Assembly (NCBI RefSeq): GCF_900187385.1
Contig: NZ_FYEY01000001.1
Location: 5,394,001-5,458,000, forward strand
DNA: 64,000 nucleotides
Direction: 5' to 3'
DNA from: Streptomyces sp. 2114.4
GTDB lineage: Bacteria > Actinomycetota > Actinomycetes > Streptomycetales > Streptomycetaceae
Below are positions 24,204-33,058 of the stretch, one piece after another. Position 1 is the stretch's first letter, and each line of letters begins with the position of its first letter. The notes below the pieces were generated by a model that did not search any database, was not told the origin of the DNA, and worked only from the letters and a program-made list of their open reading frames with translations. The position numbers and the translations under genes are program-made.

Positions 24204-24776
24204 TCAGCCCTCGAACGTCGCCGCCAGCGCTTCCGCGAGGCCCGGCACCAGTGCCGAGCCGGTGAGCACCTCGGACGTGGAGTCCTTCTCGCGCAGCCGC
24301 AGCGCCGACTCGCGCCGGCCGTCCCGCAGCACGGCCACCGTCATCCGGACCTCCTGGCGGTCCGGGTGCTCGGCGACCCACTTGGCGAGCTGTGCCTCGT
24401 CCATGCCGGCGGGCTCGGAGTCCTCGGCGGACGGCGGCAGCATCAGCCGCTCCACGGTCAGCGCGCAGCCGGTGACGGCGTCGGGCCAGGCAATGGTGGC
24501 CAGGAACTCGTCCAGCGGGACGCCCGCCGGGATCTCGTCCTGTTCCACGGGGGTCAGGGACGTGGTGGTGGAGTCGTCGATGCCGAGCTGGGCGGCGAGC
24601 GAGGGCTCCTGCGCACGCAGCTTGGCGGTGTCGACGAGGGCGAACAGTCGGGCGGGCTGATCCCAGCCGAGCCCGGCGCTGTACTCGTCGATCTCGAGCA
24701 CCGCGCGGGTCAGGGGGTCGGCGGCGAGGGGGGTGCCGGCAGCGGGAGAGCCAGGAAGGTCAGTCATGCTCAACAT
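24204..24776 (-). CDS. PPA1368-family conserved hypothetical protein
   Basis: A 190-aa soluble protein that fits the actinobacterial PPA1368 family; no catalytic motif is visible. The N-terminal half carries segments such as AVLEIDEYSAGLGWDQPARLFALVDT and the middle LPPSAED. The ATG with AAGG eight bases upstream was chosen; an in-frame ATG nine bases later is also possible. The gene diverges from the UPF0182 gene, leaving about 115 bases for both promoters. Function unknown. Confidence 0.75.
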   Translation of the reverse strand: MLSMTDLPGSPAAGTPLAADPLTRAVLEIDEYSAGLGWDQPARLFALVDTAKLRAQEPSLAAQLGIDDSTTTSLTPVEQDEIPAGVPLDEFLATIAWPDAVTGCALTVERLMLPPSAEDSEPAGMDEAQLAKWVAEHPDRQEVRMTVAVLRDGRRESALRLREKDSTSEVLTGSALVPGLAEALAATFEG

Positions 24777-24891
24777 CGTGCCTTGTGTACCCCGGAAAGC
24801 GGGAACTGAGTAAAGCCTTCGTAAGTTGCATCGGTGGGTCCTACTATCGCCGGGCCTGCTCCACACGACAGCGAACTTCGAGGTGCGCACC

Positions 24892-27795
24892 TTGGCTTTC
24901 CAGATGCCGGACCGCGGCGGAGGCCCGACAGGGCCACGGATCAGAGTCGGCCGACCATCGCGGCGGATCCGGACCCTGCTCATGACATTGGGTGTGCTGG
25001 CCGTCTTGGCCATGCTCTTCGTGATGTTTGCGGGTTTCTGGACCGATTGGCTCTGGTACCGCTCGGTCAAGTACTCCTCGGTCTTCACCACCACCCTGTG
25101 GACCAAGATCGGCCTGTTCTTCGCCTTCGGCGTCCTGATGGCCGTGGCCGTCGGGGTCAACGTCTGGCTCGCGTACCGGCTGCGGCCGCCGCTGAGCGCG
25201 ATGTCCGTGGAGCAGCAGAGCCTGGACCGCTACCGGATGGGCATCGCGCCCTTCAAGAAGTGGGCGCTGAGCGCGGTCACGGCGGTGATCGGCCTGATCG
25301 CCGGTGCCTCCGCCTCCGGAGAATGGCGGACCTACCTGCAGTGGGCCAACGCCGTGCCCTTCGGCAAGACGGACCCGCAGTTCGGCATGGACATCGCGTT
25401 CTACACGTTCGATCTGCCCTGGTACCGCTTCCTGTTGAGCTTCGGCTTCGCCTGTGCGGTGCTGTGTCTGGTCGCCGCGGCGCTGACCCACTACCTCTAC
25501 GGCGGACTGCGGCTGACCAGCCCCGGCTCGCGGGCGACCGCGGCGGCCACCGGCCATCTTTCGGTGCTGCTGGGCATTTTCGTCTCGCTCAAGGCGATCG
25601 CGTACTGGCTCGACCGGTACGGCCTGGCGGTCAAGTCCAGCGGCCTGAAGTCGGCCGACAACTGGACGGGCCTGCGGTACGTCGACGCCAACGCCTACCT
25701 CCCGGCGAAGACGATCCTGTTCTTCATCGCGGCGATCTGCGCGGTGCTGTTCTTCGCCACCCTCTGGCGGCGGACGTGGCAGCTGCCGGTGATCGGCTTC
25801 GGCCTGATGGTGCTCTCGGCGGTCCTCATCGGCGGGCTGTACCCGGCGATCGTGCAGAAGTTCCAGGTCCAGCCGAACGAGCAGGCCAAGGAAGCGCCGT
25901 ACATCAAGCAGAACATCAAGGCGACCCGGGACGCGTACGACATCCAGAATTCCGAGGTCACGCCGTACAAGGGTGACTACAAGCCGGCCGACAAGGCGGA
26001 CAGCCGGCGACTGCGCGACGACGCCGACACCACGGCCAGCATGCGCCTGCTGGACCCGAACGTGGTCTCGCCGGCCTTCCAGCAACAGCAGCAGGTGCGC
26101 GGGTACTACCAGTTCCCCTCGACCCTCGACGTCGACCGCTACAAGGACGAGGACGGTGCCGAGCAGGACACCGTCATCGGTCTGCGCGAGCTGAACATCG
26201 CGGGTATCCCCGAGCGCAACTGGATCAACGACCACTTCAAGTACACCCACGGCTACGGCGCGGTCGCCGCCAAGGGGACGGAGGCCGCCGACGGTGGCGG
26301 CCCCAAGTACACCGAGTCGGATCTGCCGGCCAAGGGGCAGCTCGGCTCGTACCAGCAGCGGGTGTACTACGGCGAGAAGACCTCGCAGTACTCCATCGTC
26401 GGCGGTCCGCAGAAGGAACTGGACTACTCCGACGACAGCGGCGAGAAGAGCTACAGCTACCGGGGCAACAGCGGCGTCAGCCTCTCCAACCCGGTCAACC
26501 GCGCCGCCTACGCGGCGGCGTTCGGGGAGCCGCAGATCCTCTACTCCGGAGCGATCGGCAAGGGCTCGCGGATCCTGTACAACCGCACGCCCAAGGAGCG
26601 CGTCGAAGCCGTCGCCCCCTGGCTGACCATCGACGGCGACGCCTACCCGGCGGTCATCAACCACCGGCTCAAGTGGATCGTCGACGCCTACACCACCAGC
26701 AACGGCTATCCGTACGCCTCGCGCACCACGCTCGGGGACAGCACGGCCGATTCGCTCACCGACGGCCAGCGGGCGGTGGTGGCCCAGCAGAACCAGGTCA
26801 ACTACATCCGCAACTCCGTCAAGGCGACGGTGGATGCCTACGACGGTTCGGTGAAGCTCTACCAGTGGGACGAGAAGGACCCGGTCCTCAAGACCTGGAT
26901 GAAGTCGTTCCCCGGCACGGTCGCGAAGAAGAGCGCCATCAGCCCGGCCCTCAAGGAGCACCTGCGCTACCCGCAGGACCTCTTCAAGGTGCAGCGCCAG
27001 CTGCTGACCACGTACCACGTCACGGACCCGGGCACCTTCTACACCGGCTCCGAGCGCTGGCAGATCCCGAACGACCCGACGACCAAGTCGGGCAACGCGG
27101 TACCGCCGTACTACCTGAGCATGAAAATGCCGGACCAGAAGAACCGGGCGTTCTCGCTGACGACGAGCTTCACGCCCAACAAGCGCGACAACCTCGGCGC
27201 GTTCATGGCCGTCGACGCCAATGCGACCAGCGGCGACTACGGCAGGATCAGACTGCTGAAACTGCCCTCGCAGACGCCGGTGCCCGGTCCGCAGCTGGTG
27301 CAGTCGAAGTTCAACTCCGATCCGAACATCGCCAATGAGCTCAATATCCTCAAGAAACTCGGCGACTCGGAGATCGAGTACGGCAATCTGCTGACCGTGC
27401 CACTGGACGGCGGACTGCTCTATGTCGAACCGGTGTATCTGCGCGGTGCCAACACCAACTACCCGCTCCTGAAGAAGGTGTTGGTCAGCTACGGCGACAA
27501 CAAGCCCGTCCTGGAGGACTCCCTCAAGGACGCGCTGGACGTGGTCTTCGGCAAGAAGGCGCCCAGTACGGGATCGCAGAACCCGCCGGGCGGCGACACC
27601 GGAACCGGACAGCAGCCCCCGTCCGGCCAGACGGTGCAGCAGGCTCTGGGCGACGCACAGCAGGCCTACGAGGAGGGCGAGAAGGCGCGCACCTCGGGCG
27701 ACTGGGCCGGTTACGGCGAGGCCCAGAAGAAGCTCAAGGCGGCGCTGGACCGTGCGGCGAAGGCGTCCCAGAAGGGCGGCAAGCCGGCCGGCTGA
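24892..27795 (+). CDS. UPF0182 family membrane protein
   Basis: A 967-aa integral membrane protein of UPF0182, equivalent to mycobacterial Rv3193c. About seven transmembrane segments lie in the first ~330 residues (for example LLMTLGVLAVLAMLFVMFAG), followed by a large extracytoplasmic domain of ~530 residues. The C-terminal ~80 residues are a Gly/Pro/Gln-rich linker and a charged Ala/Lys/Glu-rich segment. The TTG start is supported by CGAGGTG; an ATG 12 bases later is the alternative. Biochemical function is unknown. Confidence 0.85.
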   Translation: MAFQMPDRGGGPTGPRIRVGRPSRRIRTLLMTLGVLAVLAMLFVMFAGFWTDWLWYRSVKYSSVFTTTLWTKIGLFFAFGVLMAVAVGVNVWLAYRLRPPLSAMSVEQQSLDRYRMGIAPFKKWALSAVTAVIGLIAGASASGEWRTYLQWANAVPFGKTDPQFGMDIAFYTFDLPWYRFLLSFGFACAVLCLVAAALTHYLYGGLRLTSPGSRATAAATGHLSVLLGIFVSLKAIAYWLDRYGLAVKSSGLKSADNWTGLRYVDANAYLPAKTILFFIAAICAVLFFATLWRRTWQLPVIGFGLMVLSAVLIGGLYPAIVQKFQVQPNEQAKEAPYIKQNIKATRDAYDIQNSEVTPYKGDYKPADKADSRRLRDDADTTASMRLLDPNVVSPAFQQQQQVRGYYQFPSTLDVDRYKDEDGAEQDTVIGLRELNIAGIPERNWINDHFKYTHGYGAVAAKGTEAADGGGPKYTESDLPAKGQLGSYQQRVYYGEKTSQYSIVGGPQKELDYSDDSGEKSYSYRGNSGVSLSNPVNRAAYAAAFGEPQILYSGAIGKGSRILYNRTPKERVEAVAPWLTIDGDAYPAVINHRLKWIVDAYTTSNGYPYASRTTLGDSTADSLTDGQRAVVAQQNQVNYIRNSVKATVDAYDGSVKLYQWDEKDPVLKTWMKSFPGTVAKKSAISPALKEHLRYPQDLFKVQRQLLTTYHVTDPGTFYTGSERWQIPNDPTTKSGNAVPPYYLSMKMPDQKNRAFSLTTSFTPNKRDNLGAFMAVDANATSGDYGRIRLLKLPSQTPVPGPQLVQSKFNSDPNIANELNILKKLGDSEIEYGNLLTVPLDGGLLYVEPVYLRGANTNYPLLKKVLVSYGDNKPVLEDSLKDALDVVFGKKAPSTGSQNPPGGDTGTGQQPPSGQTVQQALGDAQQAYEEGEKARTSGDWAGYGEAQKKLKAALDRAAKASQKGGKPAG

Positions 27796-27905
27796 CCCCG
27801 CCGTCCGCCCCCTGGCCCCGTGGCCGCCGGTTCGTGCCGGCGGCCACGGAGCAGCCGCGGTGGTCCGGGCCGTCCCGCTGCCGTGATACGTTGAGGACAC
27901 AACGA

Positions 27906-27982
27906 CGCGGGGTGGAGCAGCTCGGTAGCTCGCTGGGCTCATAACCCAGAGGTCGCAGGTTCAAATCCTGTCCCCGCTACCA
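27906..27982 (+). tRNA. Initiator tRNA-fMet (CAT), copy 1, CCA encoded
   Basis: A full cloverleaf is visible: acceptor CGCGGGG/CCCCGCT with a C-U mismatch at position 1-72, anticodon loop CTCATAA on a stem with three consecutive G-C pairs (GGG/CCC), and T loop TTCAAAT. The 1-72 mismatch and GGG/CCC stem are the marks of bacterial initiator tRNA. The 3' CCA is encoded. A terminator follows directly. Confidence 0.95.
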
Positions 27983-27984
27983 AA

Positions 27985-28022
27985 GACGAAGGCCCGGATC
28001 TTCAGGGATCCGGGCCTTCGTC
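27985..28022 (+). terminator. 16-bp stem terminator after tRNA-fMet copy 1
   Basis: Perfect arms 27985-28000 and 28007-28022 with a six-base loop start two bases after the tRNA. The stem is the same sequence as that after the second tRNA copy. Confidence 0.9.
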
Positions 28023-28210
28023 ATGTCTTCATGCCGTCGTCCCGTCATGTCTTCGGGTTCGTTACCGGTCAAAGCCGGGTCGCGCGGCAGATGTGGGGTA
28101 GGTGTGTGCTTGAGTTTGCCAAGTCGTCGTGTCGGGAAGTCGACAAACCGCTGAAGTGACCTCACTGGCTGCGGTATACCAGGTGTACGCGGGTTACAGG
28201 TGATGCGACG

Positions 28211-30061
28211 ATGGGTCTTATGGGGGACAAGGCAAGGTTGTTGGAGACGGACCGGTTTGTGCATGCGCCCGACGACGGGCGCGAATCCGAGCTGCCGATC
28301 GACGCGATGGAGGCCGCGGAGGCCGCCGAAGCGTCCGATGCCGTGACCGAGTCCGGCCACCGCCGGGCCGCCGAGGCGGGCGACACCGCCGCCATGAGCG
28401 CGCTCGGCGCGATGCTGCTGCGCCGCGGTGACCTCGACGGCGCCGAGTCGCATCTGCGTTCCGCGGCCGCCGCCGGCGACCGCGCCGCGGCCAACAACCT
28501 CGGCGTACTGCTGCACCAACGGGGCTACGGGGACGAGGCGGCGGGCTGGTGGCGGATCGCGGCCGTCGCGGGCTCCGCCGCCGCGGCGCACGCTCTCGGG
28601 CGCCACTACCGCGAGCGCGGCGACGAGCCGGCCGCCGAGTACTGGCTGCGCCAGTCCGCCGAGTCCGGGCACTGCCTGGGCGCGTACGCCTTGGCCGACC
28701 TGCTGGAGCACCGCGGTGACATCGGCGCCGAGCGCTGGTTCCGTACGGCCGCCGAGCGCGGCCACCGTGAGGCCGCGTACCGCCTGGCCCGGCTCATCGA
28801 GGACGGCCGCGACACGGACCGGCGCGCGGTCCCCGCGTACGGCGAGCTGAACCGGCAGGAGGAGGCCGAGCAGTGGTACCGCCAGGCCGCCGCGCGGGGC
28901 CACCGGCGGGCCGCGCTGCAGCTCGGTGCGCTGCTGGAGGACCGTGGCGACGTCCAGGAGGCGGGCCGTTGGTACCTCTCCGCCGCCAAGGACGGCGAGG
29001 CGCGCGCGGCCTGTGCGCTGGGCTTCCTGCTGCGTGACGCGGGGGACGAGGAGAGCGCCGCCGAATGGTGGCGGCGGGCGGCCCAGGACGGCGATGGCAA
29101 CGCTGCCAACGCCCTGGGAGCGCTGCACGCCGACCGCGGCGAACTGCAGACCGCCGAGCGCTGGTACCGCGTCGCGCTGGACGCCGGGGACGTCAACGGT
29201 GCCTACAACATCGGGCTGCTCTGCGCCGAGCAGGGCCGGGAGGGGCGCGGCGAGCAGTGGTACCGCCGGGCCGCCTACGCCGGGCACCGCGAGGCCGCCA
29301 ACGCGCTGGCCATCCTGCTGCTGCAGCGCGGTGACGCCGCGGGAGCCGAGCCGTGGTTCTCCAAGGCGGCCGAGGCGGGCAGCGTCGATGCCGCGTTCAA
29401 CCTCGGCATCCTCTTCGCCGGGCGCGGCGCGGAGCGTATGGCGCACACCTGGTACGAGCGGGCGGCCGCGGCCGGGCACACGGAGGCGGCCCTCCAGGTC
29501 GCCATCGTGCAGCTGCGGGACGGTGCGCTGCAGGACGCGGAGCGCAATCTGCGCTGTGCGGCGAGCGGCGGCAGTTCCGAGGCGGCCTTCCGGCTCGCGG
29601 ACCTGCTCGACCGCCGGGCGGCGGCCGCGGGCGAGGGGCTGGCGGACAGCGAGCGCACGGCGGACGACGAGAGCGTGCAGTGGTACGAGCGGGCCGCCCG
29701 CCAGGGGCACCGGCGCGCCCAGGTCCGGGTCGGCATGTTCGCGGCGGCCCGTGGGGATGCCGTCGAGGCCGCCGAGTGGTACCGCGCGGCGGCCGAGGCG
29801 GGCAGCCGCAACGGCGCCTTCAACCTCGGGCTGCTGCTGGCCCGTGAGGGCAGCCTTCCCGAGGCCGCCCTGTGGTGGCAGCGCGCCGCCGAGACCGGCC
29901 ATGGCCGGGCGGCGCTGCGGCTGGCGCTGCTCGCCGCCCGGCGCGGCGCGCTCGCGGAGGCGCAGAGCTGGTGTGCGCGCGCCGTCGAGCTGGGGCCGCC
30001 GGAGGTGGCGGAGCGTGCGGCGCGGCTGCGGGCGGCGCTCCAGGAAGAGCTCAGCGCGTAG
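28211..30061 (+). CDS. SEL1/TPR-repeat protein between two initiator tRNA genes
   Basis: A 616-aa soluble protein made almost entirely of ~34-36 residue helical repeats of SEL1/TPR type (about 15 units). Repeated phrases are WYRxAAxxGHRxAA, AAxxLGxLLxxRG and AExWYR. The first ~45 residues are a charged Ala/Glu-rich leader. No signal peptide or catalytic domain is visible, so a cytoplasmic scaffold role is likely. The ATG start follows AGGTGA. Both flanks are identical tRNA-fMet genes with terminators. Confidence 0.85.
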   Translation: MGLMGDKARLLETDRFVHAPDDGRESELPIDAMEAAEAAEASDAVTESGHRRAAEAGDTAAMSALGAMLLRRGDLDGAESHLRSAAAAGDRAAANNLGVLLHQRGYGDEAAGWWRIAAVAGSAAAAHALGRHYRERGDEPAAEYWLRQSAESGHCLGAYALADLLEHRGDIGAERWFRTAAERGHREAAYRLARLIEDGRDTDRRAVPAYGELNRQEEAEQWYRQAAARGHRRAALQLGALLEDRGDVQEAGRWYLSAAKDGEARAACALGFLLRDAGDEESAAEWWRRAAQDGDGNAANALGALHADRGELQTAERWYRVALDAGDVNGAYNIGLLCAEQGREGRGEQWYRRAAYAGHREAANALAILLLQRGDAAGAEPWFSKAAEAGSVDAAFNLGILFAGRGAERMAHTWYERAAAAGHTEAALQVAIVQLRDGALQDAERNLRCAASGGSSEAAFRLADLLDRRAAAAGEGLADSERTADDESVQWYERAARQGHRRAQVRVGMFAAARGDAVEAAEWYRAAAEAGSRNGAFNLGLLLAREGSLPEAALWWQRAAETGHGRAALRLALLAARRGALAEAQSWCARAVELGPPEVAERAARLRAALQEELSA

Positions 30062-30135
30062 CGGACGCCCCACGGGTATCCGGGAGGCCCGGGGACCGGT
30101 CCACAGGGTCGGGTCCCGGGCCGCGCGGAAGGAAT

Positions 30136-30165
30136 TTGCGCTGGTCGTCGGCCCGGGGTTAAAGT
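30136..30165 (+). promoter_or_regulatory. Promoter of tRNA-fMet copy 2
   Basis: TTGCGC (30136-30141) and TAAAGT (30160-30165) with an 18-base spacer sit 15 bases before the tRNA. The upstream region of copy 1 is not similar, so the two copies have separate promoters. Confidence 0.6.
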
Positions 30166-30179
30166 AAGGGCAACAACGG

Positions 30180-30253
30180 CGCGGGGTGGAGCAGCTCGGT
30201 AGCTCGCTGGGCTCATAACCCAGAGGTCGCAGGTTCAAATCCTGTCCCCGCTA
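30180..30253 (+). tRNA. Initiator tRNA-fMet (CAT), copy 2, CCA not encoded
   Basis: The 74-base body is identical to copy 1 (same acceptor with C-U at 1-72, same GGG/CCC anticodon stem and CAT anticodon). The three bases after the discriminator A are CTG and not CCA, so the tail must be added by nucleotidyltransferase. Confidence 0.95.
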
Positions 30254-30258
30254 CTGAA

Positions 30259-30296
30259 GACGAAGGCCCGGATCCTCAGGGATCCGGGCCTTCGTC
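30259..30296 (+). terminator. Terminator after tRNA-fMet copy 2
   Basis: Arms 30259-30274 and 30281-30296 repeat the stem of the copy 1 terminator, with one extra base pair and a four-base loop. Confidence 0.9.
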
Positions 30297-30819
30297 ATGC
30301 GTGCCGCCGTGCTTACCCCGGAATCCGGCGGCCGACCGCTTCCGCGTAGGGGTTGTGGTCGGCTTCCGCGCAGATGCTGCGGTCGACGGCCGGTTCTCCG
30401 GCAGTGGGCCGTCCCTGGCGATGCCGGCCTCGCGGTAGGCCTTCTGGAGCCGGTTCTCGCCGCAACGGGGTGCTCCCTGAGGAGTGCGGACAGGGTGCCG
30501 CCGTCGCGCGGGGCCCGGGGGGCGCCGCACGAGCCCGGTGGCCGGAAAGTGCGGTGCGCCGACGATATGACGTTCCGTCAGATTCGGGCAGGGGTCGTGC
30601 GGGCAGGGGTGCGGGGTGAGCTGATGCACGGGACGGGGCGGGATGCGGGGTGGGTCGATGGTGCGGGACGGGCCGGTGTGGGGTGCGGTGACGGGAGTGC
30701 GGTCGGCGGGCCGGCCGGGCGCACGAAGGAGCCCGCGGCCGGGTGGGCGCGGGCTCGACGGTGCGTATGGCGTGACGCGGTGCGCGGGAGGTCCGGGCGG
30801 GGGCCGGTGTGCTCCGGCG
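30297..30819. other. Gene-free region (about 520 bases)
   Basis: Short open frames occur on both strands, but none has a ribosome site, a recognisable domain or coding-like base use. The 30600-30720 part is G-rich with degenerate GGGACGGGG-like repeats. I see no RNA gene. It may be decaying sequence. Confidence 0.55.
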
Positions 30820-31239
30820 TCAGGACGGGGCGCTGCAGGTGGGGCAGATGCCCCGGTAGGTCACGGTGACCTCGGAGACCTGGAAGCCGTAGCGCTCCGG
30901 CTCGGGCAGGGCCGAGAGCGGGTCGCCCTGGACGTGGACGTCGCGGATCGTGCCGCACCGCGAGCAGATCAGGTGCTGGTGGTCGTGGTGGGCGTTGGGG
31001 TCGTAGCGCTTGGCCCGGCCGTCCGTGCTCACCTCGATCACCTCACCGAGCGAGACCAGCTCGCCCAGGGTGTTGTAGACCGTGGCTCGGGAGATCTCGG
31101 GGAGCCGGTCGGAAGCCAGCGCGTGCACCTCGTCGGCGGTGTAGTGGACGTGGTCCCCGTCGAGGACCTCGGCGACGACGCGTCGCTGCGCGGTCAGCCG
31201 CCAGCCGCGTCCTCGGAGCCGTTCCAGCAGGTCACTCAT
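30820..31239 (-). CDS. catR: Fur-family regulator CatR (catalase repressor)
   Basis: A 139-aa Fur/PerR-type repressor. It has the winged-helix segment EISRATVYNTLGELV and metal ligands HHDHQH plus two CxxC pairs (CSRC and CPTC) for the structural zinc. The divergent neighbour is catalase, so it is the peroxide-sensing CatR known from Streptomyces. The ATG after TAGGTGA was chosen; an in-frame GTG nine bases earlier has no ribosome site. Confidence 0.88.
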   Translation of the reverse strand: MSDLLERLRGRGWRLTAQRRVVAEVLDGDHVHYTADEVHALASDRLPEISRATVYNTLGELVSLGEVIEVSTDGRAKRYDPNAHHDHQHLICSRCGTIRDVHVQGDPLSALPEPERYGFQVSEVTVTYRGICPTCSAPS

Positions 31240-31320
31240 GCCATTCACCTATCAGTCAGATAAAGCCAGGGTAGCAGTGGTAGGTCCATCACCGGATCGA
31301 GTACTGCTTTCGCATTCTTC

Positions 31321-31348
31321 TTGACTTAGACATTGTCCAATGTAGGAT
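31321..31348 (+). promoter_or_regulatory. Catalase promoter with embedded operator
   Basis: TTGACT (31321-31326) and TAGGAT (31343-31348) with a 16-base spacer form a good promoter. The spacer holds the perfect dyad ACATTG-TC-CAATGT (31330-31343), a likely CatR site that would block polymerase binding. The ribosome site of catalase (GGAGG) lies about 45 bases on. Confidence 0.7.
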
Positions 31349-31400
31349 CGTGATCGGCGCAAGCCAAGGGCAGGTGTAGAAGACTTTCCAGGAGGCGCAC

Positions 31401-32864
31401 GTGTCGGTAGAGAGCACCACCGGACCGCTGACCACGGAGTCCGGGGCTCCGGTCGGGGACAACCAGAACAGCGAGACGGCCGGCATCGGCGGTCCCGGCC
31501 TCATCCAGGACCAGCTCCTGATCGAAAAGCTCGCGCACTTCAACCGCGAGCGCATCCCGGAGCGCATCGTGCACGCCCGCGGCGCCGCCGCGTACGGGAC
31601 GTTCACGGTGACCGCGGATGTGACCAAGTACACCCGCGCCCACTTCCTCTCCGAGGTCGGCAAGCAGACCGAGACCTTCCTGCGCTTCTCCACCGTCGCG
31701 GGCAACCTCGGCTCGGCCGACGCGGTGCGTGACCCGCGCGGTTTCGCGCTGAAGTTCTACACCGAAGAGGGCAACTACGACCTCGTCGGCAACAACACCC
31801 CGGTGTTCTTCATCAAGGACGCCATCAAGTTCCCCGACTTCATCCACACCCAGAAGCGCGACCCGTACACCGGCTCGCAGGAGGCGGACAACGTCTGGGA
31901 CTTCTGGGGCCTGTCGCCGGAGTCCACCCATCAGGTCACCTGGCTGTTCGGAGACCGCGGCATCCCCGCCTCCTACCGCCACATGAACGGCTACGGCTCG
32001 CACACCTTCCAGTGGAACAACGCCGCCGGTGAGGTCTTCTGGGTCAAGTACCACTTCAAGACCGACCAGGGAATCAAGAACCTCACCCAGGCCGAGGCCG
32101 ACAAGCTCGCCGGTGAGGACGCCGACAGCCACCAGCGCGATCTGCGCGAGTCCATCGAGCGGGGCGACTTCCCGAGCTGGACCGTCCAGGTGCAGATCAT
32201 GCCCGAGGCCGAAGCGGCCAACTACCGCTTCAACCCGTTCGACCTGACCAAGGTCTGGCCGCACGAGGACTACCCGCCGATCGAGATCGGCAAGCTGGAG
32301 CTCAACCGCAACCCGCAGAACATCTTTGCCGAGGTCGAGCAGTCGATCTTCTCCCCGCACCACTTCGTGCCGGGTATCGGCCCGTCCCCCGACAAGATGC
32401 TCCAGGGCCGTCTCTTCGCCTACGGCGACGCGCACCGCTACCGCGTCGGCATCAACGCCGACCACCTCCCGGTGAACCGCCCGCACGCCACCGAGGCGCG
32501 CAGCCACGGCCGGGACGGTGTGCTCTACGACGGCCGGCACGCGGGCGCGAAGAACTACGAGCCCAACAGTTTCGGCGGTCCGAACGAAACCGGCCGCCCC
32601 CTGTGGCAGCCGGCCACCGTGACCGGCCCCACCGGAGAGCAGGCCGCGCCCTCGCACGCCGAGGACACCGACTTCGTCCAGGCCGGCACCCTCTACCGCC
32701 TGATGTCGGAGGACGAGAGGGAGCGCCTGATCGACAACCTGGCGGGCTTCATCTCCAAGGTCTCCCGCGATGACATCGCCCAGCGGGCGATCGAGAACTT
32801 CCGCAAGGCGGACGCGGACTACGGCAAGCGGCTGGAGGCCGCGGTCCAGGCCCTGCGCGGCTGA
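31401..32864 (+). CDS. Monofunctional haem catalase
   Basis: A 487-aa clade-type small-subunit catalase that breaks down hydrogen peroxide. Catalytic His58 sits in RIVHARGAAAYG, the distal Asn in VGNNTPVFF, and the proximal haem-ligand Tyr in RLFAYGDAHRYRVG. The substrate channel segment WDFWGLSPES is intact. The GTG start has GGAGGCGCAC just upstream. Divergent catR and the operator in its promoter imply peroxide-induced expression. The name catA is used for its likely orthologue in S. coelicolor. Confidence 0.95.
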   Translation: MSVESTTGPLTTESGAPVGDNQNSETAGIGGPGLIQDQLLIEKLAHFNRERIPERIVHARGAAAYGTFTVTADVTKYTRAHFLSEVGKQTETFLRFSTVAGNLGSADAVRDPRGFALKFYTEEGNYDLVGNNTPVFFIKDAIKFPDFIHTQKRDPYTGSQEADNVWDFWGLSPESTHQVTWLFGDRGIPASYRHMNGYGSHTFQWNNAAGEVFWVKYHFKTDQGIKNLTQAEADKLAGEDADSHQRDLRESIERGDFPSWTVQVQIMPEAEAANYRFNPFDLTKVWPHEDYPPIEIGKLELNRNPQNIFAEVEQSIFSPHHFVPGIGPSPDKMLQGRLFAYGDAHRYRVGINADHLPVNRPHATEARSHGRDGVLYDGRHAGAKNYEPNSFGGPNETGRPLWQPATVTGPTGEQAAPSHAEDTDFVQAGTLYRLMSEDERERLIDNLAGFISKVSRDDIAQRAIENFRKADADYGKRLEAAVQALRG

Positions 32865-32883
32865 ACTCGCCTTTGCGGCTAAG

Positions 32884-32915
32884 CCTCCCCCAGCTACCGA
32901 CGGGAGGTGCCCCCA
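32884..32915. repeat. Short C/G palindromic intergenic element (copy 2)
   Basis: CCTCCC and GGGAGG arms (32884-32889, 32902-32907) are followed by TGCCCCCA, similar in plan to the element near 10449. It probably belongs to a dispersed repeat family. Confidence 0.45.
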
Positions 32916-32981
32916 GCCGCTCTCGCGGAGGTGGTGGCGCGCCGTGGGGGTTGCTCGATTGCCGCTGCCGTAGGTAAGCGG

Positions 32982-33014
32982 AGAGGCCGGATGCCATGGG
33001 GCTCCGGCCTCTTT
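32982..33014. terminator. 10-bp stem terminator between catalase and CBS gene
   Basis: AGAGGCCGGA (32982-32991) pairs with TCCGGCCTCT (33003-33012), followed by TT, in the convergent gap. Confidence 0.7.
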
Positions 33015-33058
33015 GTGCGGGTGGCTCCGGGGTGTTCGCCGCCGGAGCCGTTCGCGGT

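Noticed and set aside
27906..30296. tRNA repeats as att sites of an integrated element
   Set aside because: The 2.2 kb between them has one SEL1 gene and no integrase, excisionase or phage gene.
30297..30819. Small frames of 88-117 codons in the gap before catR
   Set aside because: No ribosome site, no domain and overlapping in several frames; typical GC-rich noise.
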